Source: Thermotalea metallivorans
GTDB lineage: Bacteria > Bacillota > Clostridia > Peptostreptococcales > Thermotaleaceae
NCBI RefSeq assembly: GCF_001562415.1
Contig: NZ_LOEE01000065.1
Coordinates: 1 to 39,524 of the forward strand
Length of the DNA stretch: 39,524 nucleotides
Direction of reading: 5' to 3'
This document shows, piece after piece, positions 17,345 through 26,628 of this stretch. The number at the start of each line of letters is the position of its first letter. The first letter of the stretch is position 1. The position numbers and the translations under genes were made by a program. The notes under the pieces are model-generated. The model made no database searches. It was not told where the DNA came from and saw only the letters and a program-made list of their open reading frames with translations.

Positions 17345-18274
17345 TTATATTCTAAAATAATGTATATCGGGCACTTCCCCTTTCTGTACAAAACCATGGC
17401 TAAAATGAGGATATCTTCTTTGAACAGTCTCAATTGTTTGTGATAGTAAGCGCATATAAGGCATATATATATATTCTACTGCGGCATGGGGTAATATATA
17501 AAACCATGATAAGTTAAATTCTTTTGCATTATAAATGCTAAAACCCGAAAAATGGTAAAAAACCAACTTGTTATCATTAATATATACTTCTCCGTTTCTT
17601 AACGATACTTGATATTTCTCTATATTCCATAGAGCTACATTTACACCAATGTTTTGAACAACATGGACATTGTGGAACAATGCAGGCCATCTTTCCACAT
17701 AGCGTTGATCTCCAAATAACTGGGCATCTACCTTATTTTCTGTGTAACACCATTCGATGCATCGTTTTTTCCACCAATCAATGGCCGTATAAGCAAGCGG
17801 ATCATTTTTACAACCAACAAATCCTGTATTAAATCTACCGGTTAAATTATATGTGTAGAGGAATCTTTCAGAATTGTGATGATCTGTGAGGAAAAGAGCA
17901 GCATTTGGTGCTTCAAGAAAAATAACTTCCGGATTTGCAAAAAAGCAAAGATCTGCATCCAAGTGGGCAAAATATTGTGCTTGTGGATATCTATTCATTA
18001 CATAGTTCAACATTGCTGATTTCAAAGTCCAACAATATTCAAGATGTGTTCTATTTGTTTTTGCCTGCAACAATTCTCCATCTTCAACCTCAGAAAGCCT
18101 TACTATAGTTGTGTTTTTCCAGTGCATATCAGATAATATTCTATGAGCTTCTTCATCGGCGCAAAGGGCATAAAGATGAAAATCTCTACAATGTCTTTCC
18201 AAAGTGTTATACATTACAATTGATTTAAAAACATATTTATTTGATATTACCGTAGAGAAATGAAACTTTCTCAT
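17345..18274 (-). CDS. glycosyltransferase, GT-A fold, first of a paralogous pair
   Basis: This 309-residue protein is a predicted nucleotide-sugar-dependent glycosyltransferase. It has an N-terminal SNKYVFKSIVMYNTLE segment typical of GT8-like folds and the metal-binding D106-A-D108 in HLDADLCFF, preceded by EYCWTLKSAML. A conserved GDQRYVERWPALF and NIGVNVALWNIEKY follow. There is no signal peptide or membrane segment, so it acts in the cytoplasm. It is a tandem paralogue of the next gene upstream (18298-19218), which shares the same motifs in the same order. Donor and acceptor are unknown; the operon suggests a deoxysugar-containing glycan. Confidence 0.8.
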   Translation of the reverse strand: MRKFHFSTVISNKYVFKSIVMYNTLERHCRDFHLYALCADEEAHRILSDMHWKNTTIVRLSEVEDGELLQAKTNRTHLEYCWTLKSAMLNYVMNRYPQAQYFAHLDADLCFFANPEVIFLEAPNAALFLTDHHNSERFLYTYNLTGRFNTGFVGCKNDPLAYTAIDWWKKRCIEWCYTENKVDAQLFGDQRYVERWPALFHNVHVVQNIGVNVALWNIEKYQVSLRNGEVYINDNKLVFYHFSGFSIYNAKEFNLSWFYILPHAAVEYIYMPYMRLLSQTIETVQRRYPHFSHGFVQKGEVPDIHYFRI

Positions 18275-18297
18275 ATTATATTTCTCCTCTCCTGGCT

Positions 18298-19218
18298 TTA
18301 AATCTCATAAAATTCAGCAAGGGGTTTTCGACCTTCTTCAATATAATATCCATTAAAAGTAGGTGCAACTGCAGAGATATCCTTTATAACATCCTTCAAA
18401 ACATAAATATATGGTTTATGAATAAGCGGTATGAATTTTTTATCAAATCCTACTGTAAGTGCCATTAAGTTATGGCTTACAAGCCTTAAACCGCAGTAAT
18501 GATAAAATATTAACCTATCATTATTTACATAAAAATTACCTTCCTTCACAGAAATTTTATATTTCCCATGATTCCAAGGTGCAATATTGACTCCGGGCGT
18601 GTTTATGTCACAAACCCCACTGAATAAGGACGGCATCATGTCCAAATATTTTTGATCGCCAAACTTGCCATTTTCTGATCTGTCATGGCACCATTCCAAA
18701 CATCTTTCTTTCCACCATTTTAAGCAGTCATAACTGATTGGATGTCTCTTAAAGCTAATAAATCCTGAATTATATTTACCGCTTTCATCTTCCACAAATT
18801 TGTAATTTTCAAGAAAATCATGTCTTGATAACAAGATAATGCAATGGGGTGCATCAAAAAATATTTGAGCTGGATCTCCAAAAAAGCATAAATCTGCATC
18901 CAAATATGTTACTCTATCAATATGGGGAAATTTATCAAACACATACTGTAAAAAAATAGGTTTTAATGTCCAACAATATTCATTAATTTTTCTTTCTTGT
19001 TTTTTATTACTCAAATGTTCATTTTCTATTTCATTGACATGAATCAATGTCACCTTCTCCAATTGCATTTTATTTAAAATATCAAGGGTTTCGTTGTCCA
19101 GACATAATATAAACATGTTCAATTTCATAGCTTTCGTATTATGTCTTAATGATCTGTATAAAGCAACGGCTTGATATAATCTATCCTTTGTTAAAATAAC
19201 ACAAAACCCGTTGTTCAT
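18298..19218 (-). CDS. glycosyltransferase, GT-A fold, second of a paralogous pair
   Basis: This 306-residue paralogue of the downstream gene has D107-A-D109 in YLDADLCFF, preceded by EYCWTLKPIFLQYV, then KFGDQKYLDMMPSLF, PGVNIAPWNHGKY and a YHYCGLRL stretch. The N-terminal CVILTKDRLYQAVALYRSL matches the same donor-binding strand. The pair probably arose by duplication, with divergence suggesting different acceptors or linkages. It is separated from the rfbG stop by 46 bases and from the next gene by 23. Confidence 0.8.
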   Translation of the reverse strand: MNNGFCVILTKDRLYQAVALYRSLRHNTKAMKLNMFILCLDNETLDILNKMQLEKVTLIHVNEIENEHLSNKKQERKINEYCWTLKPIFLQYVFDKFPHIDRVTYLDADLCFFGDPAQIFFDAPHCIILLSRHDFLENYKFVEDESGKYNSGFISFKRHPISYDCLKWWKERCLEWCHDRSENGKFGDQKYLDMMPSLFSGVCDINTPGVNIAPWNHGKYKISVKEGNFYVNNDRLIFYHYCGLRLVSHNLMALTVGFDKKFIPLIHKPYIYVLKDVIKDISAVAPTFNGYYIEEGRKPLAEFYEI

Positions 19219-19264
19219 AAATCCTCCCCCTCATTTTATTCGGCACATTTGAGCGTCAATGCTG

Positions 19265-20245
19265 TTAACCTTTAGAATGAAAATAGCTTGTATACCATTC
19301 AATCGTCTTTTTTAAGCCCTCTTCAATTGTAAAAATAGGCTTCCAGTTCAATATGATTCTAGCTTTTTCGGCAGAGAGATATTGGTGTTTAATTTCATTC
19401 TGTCCCTGCTGTAGAATGATAGGTTTTAAATCACTATTCATGATTTCAAGTATCTTATTTACCAAATCTAATACTGTTAATTGAATTTCATTACTAAAAT
19501 TAAATGCTTCTCCGTATAAACTGAGATCTTCCATTTTTTCAGCCAATAACAGATATGCCTGTACCGCATCCTCCACATAAAAATAATCCCGTATAAATGT
19601 TCCGTCACTTCTAATAATTGGAGCTTCGTTGTGTATAATCGATTTTATTGTTTGAGGAATAATCCGATTAAAATTTAAATCTCCACCACCATAAAGATTG
19701 CCACATCTTGTTATACAAACTGGCAATCTATAGGTATGATAATAGGATTGGGCAATTAAATCTGCACAGCTTTTTGATACATCATAAGGATGCTTTCCTT
19801 GCAGAGGCATACTTTCATCATAGGGAAGTACTTTTTGATCGCCATAGGCTTTATCACTGGATGCAACAATAATCCTTTTGACTAATGGACTTCTTCTGCA
19901 AGCCTCTAATATATTCCACGTTCCTAAAATATTTGTCTGAAATGTTGAAAGGGGATTTCGATTGGCTACTCCAACAATGGCCTGAGCAGCCAAATGAAAT
20001 ACTGTGTCAATCTCATATTCTCCCAATATTCTTTCTATTAGCCCTAAATCTTCCAATGAACCATTCACAATGTTCATACTGTATAAAGATGGTTCACAAA
20101 ATAAGTTAGAATTTGGAATGAAATCACGAACTAATCCTACTACATTTGCACCCAGTTTTATTAACTCTTTCGAAAGATAGCTGCCTAAAAAACCAGTACA
20201 CCCTGTTACAAAAACGTTTTTGTTTTTCCAAAATGTATCTTTCAT
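19265..20245 (-). CDS. rfbG: NAD-dependent sugar dehydratase, probably CDP-glucose 4,6-dehydratase
   Basis: This 326-residue extended short-chain dehydrogenase has the NAD motif [11 protein letters not shown], the active-site region [11 protein letters not shown], and the catalytic [13 protein letters not shown] with Tyr and Lys. The adjacent glucose-1-phosphate cytidylyltransferase makes CDP-glucose, so CDP-glucose 4,6-dehydratase is the most likely activity, yielding CDP-4-keto-6-deoxyglucose. The ATG at 20245 lies 5 bases after the rfbF stop with GGTGA before it. No rfbH or other 3-deoxy gene is present, so the final sugar is not determined. Confidence 0.82.
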   Translation of the reverse strand: MKDTFWKNKNVFVTGCTGFLGSYLSKELIKLGANVVGLVRDFIPNSNLFCEPSLYSMNIVNGSLEDLGLIERILGEYEIDTVFHLAAQAIVGVANRNPLSTFQTNILGTWNILEACRRSPLVKRIIVASSDKAYGDQKVLPYDESMPLQGKHPYDVSKSCADLIAQSYYHTYRLPVCITRCGNLYGGGDLNFNRIIPQTIKSIIHNEAPIIRSDGTFIRDYFYVEDAVQAYLLLAEKMEDLSLYGEAFNFSNEIQLTVLDLVNKILEIMNSDLKPIILQQGQNEIKHQYLSAEKARIILNWKPIFTIEEGLKKTIEWYTSYFHSKG

Positions 20246-20250
20246 TTTTA

Positions 20251-21012
20251 TCACCAAACCTTCCATAAACTATTTCCATTTTTCCAAATTTCATTGGCAT
20301 ACAATATATCTTTATAGGTATCCATAGCAATCCAGAATCCTTCATGACAATACACAGCCAATTGCTGATCTTTTACAAGATTCATCATCGGCTCCTGCTC
20401 AAGAATGCATCCCGGATCATCTTTTAAATAGTCAAAAATTTCCTTATTAAACACAAAAAAGCCTCCATTAATTATTCCTTCTATTTGCGATTTTTCTTGG
20501 AAGGACACGGCCAAATTATCTTTCACCACCAAGGTTCCATATTGGCTTTTTCTCGATACTCCGGTAACTGTGGCAATTCTACCTTTTTGCTTATGAAATT
20601 CCAACAGTTTTTTTATATCAATATTTGCTAATCCATCTCCATAAGTTAATAGAAAAGTCTCTTCTCCAATGTATTGTCGAGCTTGCTGGATTCTCCCTCC
20701 GGTCATCGTATCGGCTCCCGTATCTATAAAAGTAATCTTCCATCTTTCAGGCTCTTCCAGCAATTGTGGAATGCCATCCCTGCCCAGTACAAAATTGTGA
20801 CTTTTCCAAGGATAATCCATAAAATATTCTTTTATTTTATCTCCCTTATATCCCAATAGGAGTATGAAATCATCAAAACCATAATGGGCGTAAATTTTCA
20901 TAATATGCCAAAGTATAGGTTTGTCTCCGATCATTGCCAACGGTTTTGGAATATCTTCTGTAATTTCTCTCATTCTTGTCCCTTTTCCTCCGCATAATAT
21001 AACGACCCTCAC
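20251..21012 (-). CDS. rfbF: glucose-1-phosphate cytidylyltransferase
   Basis: This 253-residue nucleotidyltransferase makes CDP-glucose from CTP and glucose-1-phosphate. Visible are [16 protein letters not shown], the [20 protein letters not shown] stretch, GDGLANID with the metal-binding Asp, and [11 protein letters not shown]. The length matches RfbF (about 257). The GTG at 21012 with GGGAGGG 6-7 bases upstream is the likely start rather than the upstream ATG. It is the first gene of the four-gene glycan operon. Confidence 0.9.
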   Translation of the reverse strand: MRVVILCGGKGTRMREITEDIPKPLAMIGDKPILWHIMKIYAHYGFDDFILLLGYKGDKIKEYFMDYPWKSHNFVLGRDGIPQLLEEPERWKITFIDTGADTMTGGRIQQARQYIGEETFLLTYGDGLANIDIKKLLEFHKQKGRIATVTGVSRKSQYGTLVVKDNLAVSFQEKSQIEGIINGGFFVFNKEIFDYLKDDPGCILEQEPMMNLVKDQQLAVYCHEGFWIAMDTYKDILYANEIWKNGNSLWKVW

Positions 21013-21107
21013 TTTGATCCCTCCCCATATCATTTCAAATAGAGATTCCAATATCTATTCTTTTCAAACCACAAATCTTCAAATTTTTAATTTTGTCTTC
21101 TCACTTC

Positions 21108-21136
21108 AAGTGTATGTAGACAAGTATCATTTTGTT
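21108..21136 (-). promoter_or_regulatory. candidate sporulation (sigma-K/E) promoter of the rfb operon
   Basis: On the minus strand AACA (21136-21133), 16 bases, then CATACACTT (21116-21108) fits the remembered sigma-K pattern AC-N16-CATAnnnTA except the last base; CATACACT also fits a sigma-E -10. It lies about 95 bases before the rfbF start. Confidence 0.4.
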
Positions 21137-21163
21137 ACACCATTGTCCATTTGGAAATTTTCA

Positions 21164-21196
21164 TGTAGGATAAAAAAGAGCGACAAATTTGTCGCC
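21164..21196 (-). terminator. terminator of the GT4 gene
   Basis: GCGACAAATTTGTCGC (21180-21195) is a perfect palindrome followed on the minus strand by TCTTTTTTATCC. It lies about 55 bases after the stop codon of the GT4 gene at 21252. Confidence 0.75.
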
Positions 21197-21251
21197 TTCT
21201 CATTTCTTTATTTTTTCAGAAATCTTTAATCTTCGGCAGCCAGGATTCAAT

Positions 21252-22244
21252 TCATAGCAACGCAGCATACAATGCTTGAATTTTCTTTGCCGTTTCTTTC
21301 CATAGATAATGATCCAATATATATTCCTTCAATTGATTGTTTTTGGGACTCTCAAAGGCTTCCATGGTTGCGGAATAAATGGAGGCAATTGCACCGGGAT
21401 TACAATATCTCACAAATCCTTTCAGCACTTCCTTTGTAGACCCCATCTCCGTTGACACAACGTTGCAGTCTGCTATACCTGCTTCAAGACTTGCTAGGCC
21501 CGGATATTCGATCCAACTTGGCAATACATGGACTCTGGCACTTTTATAAATAGACTTTAGTTCTTCTCTTTTTATGTTGTCTAAAAATAATACATTATTT
21601 TTGGCTGCTTGCAAACAGTTGTAATAGTACTCTTTGTCATTTACGGAACCTACCAGCACAACAGGTATATTTTCTTTTGACATCGCTTTTATTAAATTTA
21701 GCTGATTTTTTTGATGATGAATCCTGCCTACACAAAGAATGTATTCATCCACCCCATACCTGCTTTGCAAAAAATGCCTGTTTCCTTTTGCAAAGCTTGG
21801 ATCTACACCATAGGGCACAATAGCAAATTTACTTGCAATACCATAATTCCTGTAGATTAATTCTGCCTCTCCATAACAATGGGGTAAAAAGACGTCGCAG
21901 TTCTCAAATAAATATTTTCTCTTCTGTTCACTTTTCTCCCATGCCCTTAATTTTTCCCACTGATTTGTGGCCTTATAAAAATTCCTAAGATCCCAATAAA
22001 TTGGTGTCAGTACAACTTTTTTATTATATTTCTTTGCATTTTTCATAAATTCATAGCTTTCTTTTACGCGAATGGTATTAAAAATATGCACTAGGTCATA
22101 ATTTTTGGCATAGATGTTATGCTCCGTACACACATCTACTTTTAGCCCGAGATCCATTAATTCTTTTCGTATATTTAAAAATACAATACTATCTCCTGCT
22201 ATATTTTTTAGATAATCCTTTCGAATTTGAAACAGAATTTTCAT
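21252..22244 (-). CDS. glycosyltransferase family 4 protein
   Basis: This 330-residue GT-B glycosyltransferase has an N-terminal domain beginning MKILFQIRKDYLKNIAGDS, a donor-binding domain with VDEYILCVGRIHHQKNQLNL, and the typical LPSWIEYPGLASLEAGIADC with the nucleotide-sugar-binding Glu, then STEMGSTKEVL. No membrane segment is present. It is separated by its own terminator from the rfb operon and is divergent from the propeller gene at 22456. The sugar donor is unknown. Confidence 0.87.
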   Translation of the reverse strand: MKILFQIRKDYLKNIAGDSIVFLNIRKELMDLGLKVDVCTEHNIYAKNYDLVHIFNTIRVKESYEFMKNAKKYNKKVVLTPIYWDLRNFYKATNQWEKLRAWEKSEQKRKYLFENCDVFLPHCYGEAELIYRNYGIASKFAIVPYGVDPSFAKGNRHFLQSRYGVDEYILCVGRIHHQKNQLNLIKAMSKENIPVVLVGSVNDKEYYYNCLQAAKNNVLFLDNIKREELKSIYKSARVHVLPSWIEYPGLASLEAGIADCNVVSTEMGSTKEVLKGFVRYCNPGAIASIYSATMEAFESPKNNQLKEYILDHYLWKETAKKIQALYAALL

Positions 22245-22455
22245 TCCATCACCCTAGATCTGTATAAACATCTATTCATAGATGACTCATCTCATATATT
22301 ACTCTATGAAACAAAGATGGATTTCGCTACTTTATTTTTTAACATTGGATTTTACGATATGCGAAGGAACACTTCTCTAGAATATGTAATTTTTTGCACA
22401 TTTTTTATATACATTATATTGGGACAATTTTTTAAAAGATAAGGGGTGAATGCTT

Positions 22456-23952
22456 ATGATGCTGTCAAATATGGAAAATCAATATATTCATTATCATATA
22501 TCTGGTACTGTTTATCATTTTTATAAAATGGCCGATATGTTGTTCGTAAAAACAATGAAAGATAACAAAATTCAAGGAAATTCAAAGATTGGCGAAGATA
22601 TTATTGACTTTGCCGTAGATGTGGACAATGAAGGCATCTTTCATTTGGTCAGTATCTCTGCCAATGGCGAGCTTACCTATTGGAAAGGAAAAGCCCTTCC
22701 ATGGGATCGTAGGATTTTGACAAAATATGATATTGCATCCTACCAATTTAAAAATTTAAAAATTTTTATATGGGATCATAAAATTCATATACTGATTGCA
22801 GTGGCAAACAGAATGAATCCCGATCTTTGGACATTAAAGCATCATTATTGGAACCATAGCATCTGGTATAATAAAAAAGTGTGTAATATTGTTGCTGGGA
22901 AATATGATATGCCTTTCCATGCCGACATGGACATGCATCATCATATTCACATTCTGTATAAATCTATACAAAATCACAAAGCCCAAATATTCTACAGCAA
23001 ATTCAACACCACTTACAATGCTTGGAGCACACCCCAACAGATCAGCAATTTGCTCCATGAAAACAGTCATCCCTTCGTGTTTTGCGATCATCTCAATCAT
23101 ATCCATGCGGTATGGGCCAGTCTGGAAAATAATAATTTTGAAATATATTATAGAGTAAGCAAATCATCGCCTTTTTCCAAAACAGGATGGTCAGAGGCCA
23201 TAAAACTTTCTATAGAAAATACAAATTGTACCCATCCCTTTATCATGGAAATTGAAAACACACTGAAGCTTATATGGAAACAGAATAACAAATACTATGC
23301 TGTCAGCAACGACTTCTCCGGCAGCCTTTGGAGTACTCCCTTTGAAATCAGCGTAGATCCTGCCCTCAAAATATCTCCCGTGGCAGTAATTGGCTCTACC
23401 TATAAATCCTATCATCCTGTAAAAATACCTATGGGGCATATGTATATGCATCAGAACGAGTTTTATATATTGGGCCTTGATCCCATCGTCCATATAGAAG
23501 ATCATAGGGAAAATAAAAGGAATGATCAAAGGGATATACCCCAAGATGATCCTTGGCTATGGGGAAATACCGAAGTCAACTACTGTTCCTTTGATACAAA
23601 AACAAATACAGAAAATCAAGATCTTTCAAAATCCTATAAAGATATGTATTCTACGGAACCAAAAGATTTATCCAGAGCTCCTGCCGACAATAGGAAGGAG
23701 GATGCGAACAAGGATATATCCCGAACAGCCAAGCAGGATTTAAAAACACAGTTTCAAGCCTTCGAAGAAATATTAAAAAACATCGCATCAAGTTTAGAGA
23801 ATACCAGTCATGTATTATATGCCATCGAGGCAAAACTAAATGAAAATATTCAAAGAGTCCTTGATCTAAATCAACAAATCATAGAACTGAAAGAAGATTT
23901 CCATAAAATTCATAGGAATGGGGCGGGGAAATTTTTTAACTTTTTAAAATAG
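22456..23952 (+). CDS. beta-propeller / coiled-coil protein of unknown function (paralogue A)
   Basis: This 498-residue protein has an N-terminal part (to about residue 345) of repeated strands typical of sialidase-like or WD-like propellers: FAVDVDNEGIFHLVSISA, DMDMHHHIHILYKS, DHLNHIHAVWASLENNNFEI and IENTLKLIWKQ each follow the pattern D-x-x-x-x-h-h-x-h-h-W. A charged linker (about 350-430) leads to a C-terminal coiled coil (about 430-490). No signal peptide or membrane segment is visible. The ATG at 22456 has GGGG 9 bases upstream. A paralogue of equal build lies at 25072. Both flank a coat-like gene, so a spore-surface or scaffold role is inferred only from context. Confidence 0.7.
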   Translation: MMLSNMENQYIHYHISGTVYHFYKMADMLFVKTMKDNKIQGNSKIGEDIIDFAVDVDNEGIFHLVSISANGELTYWKGKALPWDRRILTKYDIASYQFKNLKIFIWDHKIHILIAVANRMNPDLWTLKHHYWNHSIWYNKKVCNIVAGKYDMPFHADMDMHHHIHILYKSIQNHKAQIFYSKFNTTYNAWSTPQQISNLLHENSHPFVFCDHLNHIHAVWASLENNNFEIYYRVSKSSPFSKTGWSEAIKLSIENTNCTHPFIMEIENTLKLIWKQNNKYYAVSNDFSGSLWSTPFEISVDPALKISPVAVIGSTYKSYHPVKIPMGHMYMHQNEFYILGLDPIVHIEDHRENKRNDQRDIPQDDPWLWGNTEVNYCSFDTKTNTENQDLSKSYKDMYSTEPKDLSRAPADNRKEDANKDISRTAKQDLKTQFQAFEEILKNIASSLENTSHVLYAIEAKLNENIQRVLDLNQQIIELKEDFHKIHRNGAGKFFNFLK

Positions 23953-23989
23953 ATTTTTCTTCTAATTATTCCATGAACATCCATATGCA

Positions 23990-24036
23990 GATAAAAAAAT
24001 AAGATGTTCTGTCGAAGAACATCTTATTTTTTTATC
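23990..24036. terminator. bidirectional terminator between convergent genes
   Basis: A perfect 21-bp inverted repeat (23990-24010 with 24016-24036, loop GTCGA) has core AAGATGTTCT with A7/T7 flanks. It ends both the propeller gene from the left and the Cys-rich gene from the right. Confidence 0.92.
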
Positions 24037-24044
24037 AATACCCA

Positions 24045-24884
24045 TTAGAAGTTGATTCCAGGACCGGTAATGAAATCGTCAAGTTGCGGCGGGAAAAATG
24101 CCGGTGGCAATTCTTCGTTGAATTCTTCGCATGGTTTTCTGTCAGGACGTCTTTCACATGGAGCCGGCGGTGGACAGAATCCAAAGGCTGGTATAACCAA
24201 TTGTACTTCCAGTTCACACTTAATTACGTTAAAGATCCCAATCGTAAATTCAGCACAGCATACATTCTCATAAGGATTATATGCATCACATGAATCGCAG
24301 TCTTCTCGCACCACCCTTGCATCTAATACTTTTGCCACAATTTCCAATTTGATAATTTCATCATCTGCATCTTTTGCCGGCTTGATGGCTCCCGATTGAT
24401 CTACTTTGCTTTCTCTAATAATGGCTACGGCCTCCGGACAATATAGAGGACCTACGGTTTCACTTCTTCTTAAGATCAACTCATTATCCGTAGAAACAGT
24501 GCCATCATCAAATACTACATCATACAAAATTCTTAATTGATATGTGTAACTGATCAACTTTCTATCTGGGTCTCCAGGCACAGGTCTTTTGCTGAGAACT
24601 CTAAAGGACCCAGGTACAAGCCCTGCCACTCTCGCATTGATAATATCGTCTGCGCTGCAATCGATTCTGAATCGAAGATCTGGATCAAAGATAATGCCTT
24701 GATCTGGATCTTCTTGTTTGCAGTCCCCAACAAGACATAATCTTAATAGACATGAATCATAAACTTTTGGTACCTGAACGCATACAAGTTCACATGCATT
24801 CCCAAACTGTTCTCTTAATTCTTCTGGAATGACACCAGGTGTAAATAAGCTAATACCACAACCTGATGATGATTGTCTGTACAT
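24045..24884 (-). CDS. cysteine-rich, acidic coat-like protein of unknown function
   Basis: This 279-residue protein has 16 cysteines and a proline-rich C-terminus (FCPPPAPCERRPDRKPCEE). An N-terminal ELVCVQVPKVYDSCLLRLC stretch resembles a motif recalled from clostridial spore-associated hypothetical proteins, from memory and unverified. No signal peptide is present. The middle has regular beta-rich segments. A promoter matching the sigma-K consensus lies upstream, suggesting synthesis in the mother cell late in sporulation. A structural coat or exosporium protein crosslinked through cysteines is the best guess. GGGGGAAA stands before the ATG. Confidence 0.55.
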   Translation of the reverse strand: MYRQSSSGCGISLFTPGVIPEELREQFGNACELVCVQVPKVYDSCLLRLCLVGDCKQEDPDQGIIFDPDLRFRIDCSADDIINARVAGLVPGSFRVLSKRPVPGDPDRKLISYTYQLRILYDVVFDDGTVSTDNELILRRSETVGPLYCPEAVAIIRESKVDQSGAIKPAKDADDEIIKLEIVAKVLDARVVREDCDSCDAYNPYENVCCAEFTIGIFNVIKCELEVQLVIPAFGFCPPPAPCERRPDRKPCEEFNEELPPAFFPPQLDDFITGPGINF

Positions 24885-24958
24885 ACATTTTCCCCCTTCT
24901 TTTTAATAAAATTTGTTGCATCACATTCTTTCATAGATACAAACGTCTTTTCTAATTG

Positions 24959-24987
24959 TATATTATGTAGATCAATTGTTTTTGGTG
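24959..24987 (-). promoter_or_regulatory. sigma-K-like promoter of the Cys-rich gene
   Basis: On the minus strand CACC (24987-24984), 16 bases, then CATAATATA (24967-24959) matches the Bacillus sigma-K consensus (AC, 16-17 bases, CATAnnnTA) at all conserved positions. It lies about 75 bases before the ATG at 24884. Confidence 0.6.
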
Positions 24988-25071
24988 ATAAAAAATTTAA
25001 AATCATCCATTGATTTGTCTAACATATTGTTTTCTCTGTAATAATATATTTTACTAAGGTAGGTGGTGTGA

Positions 25072-26547
25072 ATGATTCAACGGGATTCTCTGGATATTAT
25101 TCTGGAATCATCAGGGAAAATCTCAAAAATTTTTTCCCCAGCAAAAAAAGGAATCCGCTTCCAAAAACATATGGATGAAGCCCCTGTACAGTTGTTTGAA
25201 GGCAATGTCTTGGAGTTTGACATGGATGTCGATTCACAGGGCAATATGGGTCTTGTTATACTTGATCATTCTGGGAAGCTATATTACTATTACTATAATG
25301 GCAAGATGTGGACCAGCTACTTACTCCATCAATTAAATTTGCAATTTGAGCAGATCAAAGATATCCGCATTCAATTGACATCCCTATCACCCCATATTTT
25401 ATTTTGCTGGCGAAATCAAACCAGCTCTGGCCAATGGTCTATCATGACTTACCATCATCTGGAGCACAGCTGGAAAAAAGAAATGATTTCAAAAATATAT
25501 TGTAACAGTCCCATCACCCCTTATGGCCTTGCAAAGGATAAAGGGGAAAATCTGTATTTATTCTACCTGAGCAACAACAATCTTGTCTATGATCTGAATT
25601 TTGCGGTCTTTTCTTCCCAGTCGCAAAAATGGTCCCATCCTGTCTTTTTCAGCAACTGTATTTTTATCAAATATTTTCATATGGATGCACTAATTGATCA
25701 CAATGGGGGCATGCATGTAGTTTGGATTGATAAATACAAAAAGAACTATTGTGTAAAGTATATTTATAAACCCAGTTTTAAAAGCCCACAGGAAAATCCC
25801 TCCGTGATTATGCAGTTTCACGAACCCTTGCTTTGGAGCCACTTGTATCTGACAAAGCAACATATCCATTGCTGCGGAATCACAGGAGACCATGTATATC
25901 ATTCCTCCAAACCGATAAAAAGTATACACTCCCTGTCCAAATGGCAGTTCCCCCGCGCCCTTGATTATGACGATAAAGATCTATTCTTATATAAGATTGT
26001 AGGCCATACAGGCAGCTTTCAGGCAAACTATGTCCTATCCAATGACACCTACAGCTACCGCCCTATCTATGAAGAAGGAATTGAAGAGCAAACTGACGTT
26101 CCCCTCCACCATGCGGAGCAAGTCCATGGATCCGATGTCGTTCCGGAGGATGCCCAGATTCTAAAACTGAAAGCAGAACTTTTTAAAAAGAACCACCAGA
26201 TCGAAGCCAGTCAGAATCTCTTGAAAACACTACAAGGAGAAATGGCATTCATCAAAGAAGAGATAAAAAATCTACATGAGCAGCAAAAAAAATATGCCCA
26301 TATATTCAATGAGTCTGCCGATAAATATAAGAGAATTCACGAATATGTGCTGCAAACCAGCCAAGTATTGGAAAATCACTGCCTGCAACTGGACCATGCA
26401 GATTTGAAGAGAAAAATTGAAATTATCTTCGAGGAATTGAGAAAACTAAAAGCAGATATAGATTTTTGCACCGCTCAAAACAAAGAATTAAAGGCATCCA
26501 TAGAAAGCTTGCAAAACGTAGGACTGTTTCGAAAGCTCTTTAGCTGA
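25072..26547 (+). CDS. beta-propeller / coiled-coil protein of unknown function (paralogue B)
   Basis: This 491-residue protein has the same layout as the gene at 22456. A propeller-like N-terminal part (to about 345) includes FDMDVDSQGNMGLVILDHSG, DHNGGMHVVWIDKYKKN and LAKDKGENLYLFYLS. A long C-terminal coiled coil follows (about 365-480; KLKAELFKKNHQIEASQNLL, a heptad-rich stretch to the end). Sequence similarity to paralogue A is clear in the first 70 residues and in the spacing of the strands. No signal peptide is present. The gene diverges from the Cys-rich gene at 24884 and carries AAGGTAGGTGG before its ATG. Function unknown. Confidence 0.7.
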   Translation: MIQRDSLDIILESSGKISKIFSPAKKGIRFQKHMDEAPVQLFEGNVLEFDMDVDSQGNMGLVILDHSGKLYYYYYNGKMWTSYLLHQLNLQFEQIKDIRIQLTSLSPHILFCWRNQTSSGQWSIMTYHHLEHSWKKEMISKIYCNSPITPYGLAKDKGENLYLFYLSNNNLVYDLNFAVFSSQSQKWSHPVFFSNCIFIKYFHMDALIDHNGGMHVVWIDKYKKNYCVKYIYKPSFKSPQENPSVIMQFHEPLLWSHLYLTKQHIHCCGITGDHVYHSSKPIKSIHSLSKWQFPRALDYDDKDLFLYKIVGHTGSFQANYVLSNDTYSYRPIYEEGIEEQTDVPLHHAEQVHGSDVVPEDAQILKLKAELFKKNHQIEASQNLLKTLQGEMAFIKEEIKNLHEQQKKYAHIFNESADKYKRIHEYVLQTSQVLENHCLQLDHADLKRKIEIIFEELRKLKADIDFCTAQNKELKASIESLQNVGLFRKLFS

Positions 26548-26570
26548 CATCCCTATAGAAAATCTAATAA

Positions 26571-26606
26571 AAAAGGAATGTAGGGAACATGCGCTACATT
26601 CCTTTT
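26571..26606. terminator. terminator after propeller paralogue B
   Basis: AAAAGGAATGTAG (26571-26583) and CTACATTCCTTTT (26594-26606) form a perfect 13-bp stem with a 10-base loop. It separates the convergent propeller gene and DUF3343 gene. Confidence 0.85.
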
Positions 26607-26628
26607 GATTCTATAAGGCAGCTGTATT

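Noticed and set aside
22260-22449. Several CATA-N3-TA matches suggesting sigma-K promoters for the propeller gene or the GT4 gene
   Set aside because: None has the AC element 16-17 bases upstream; the region is AT-rich and chance matches are expected.
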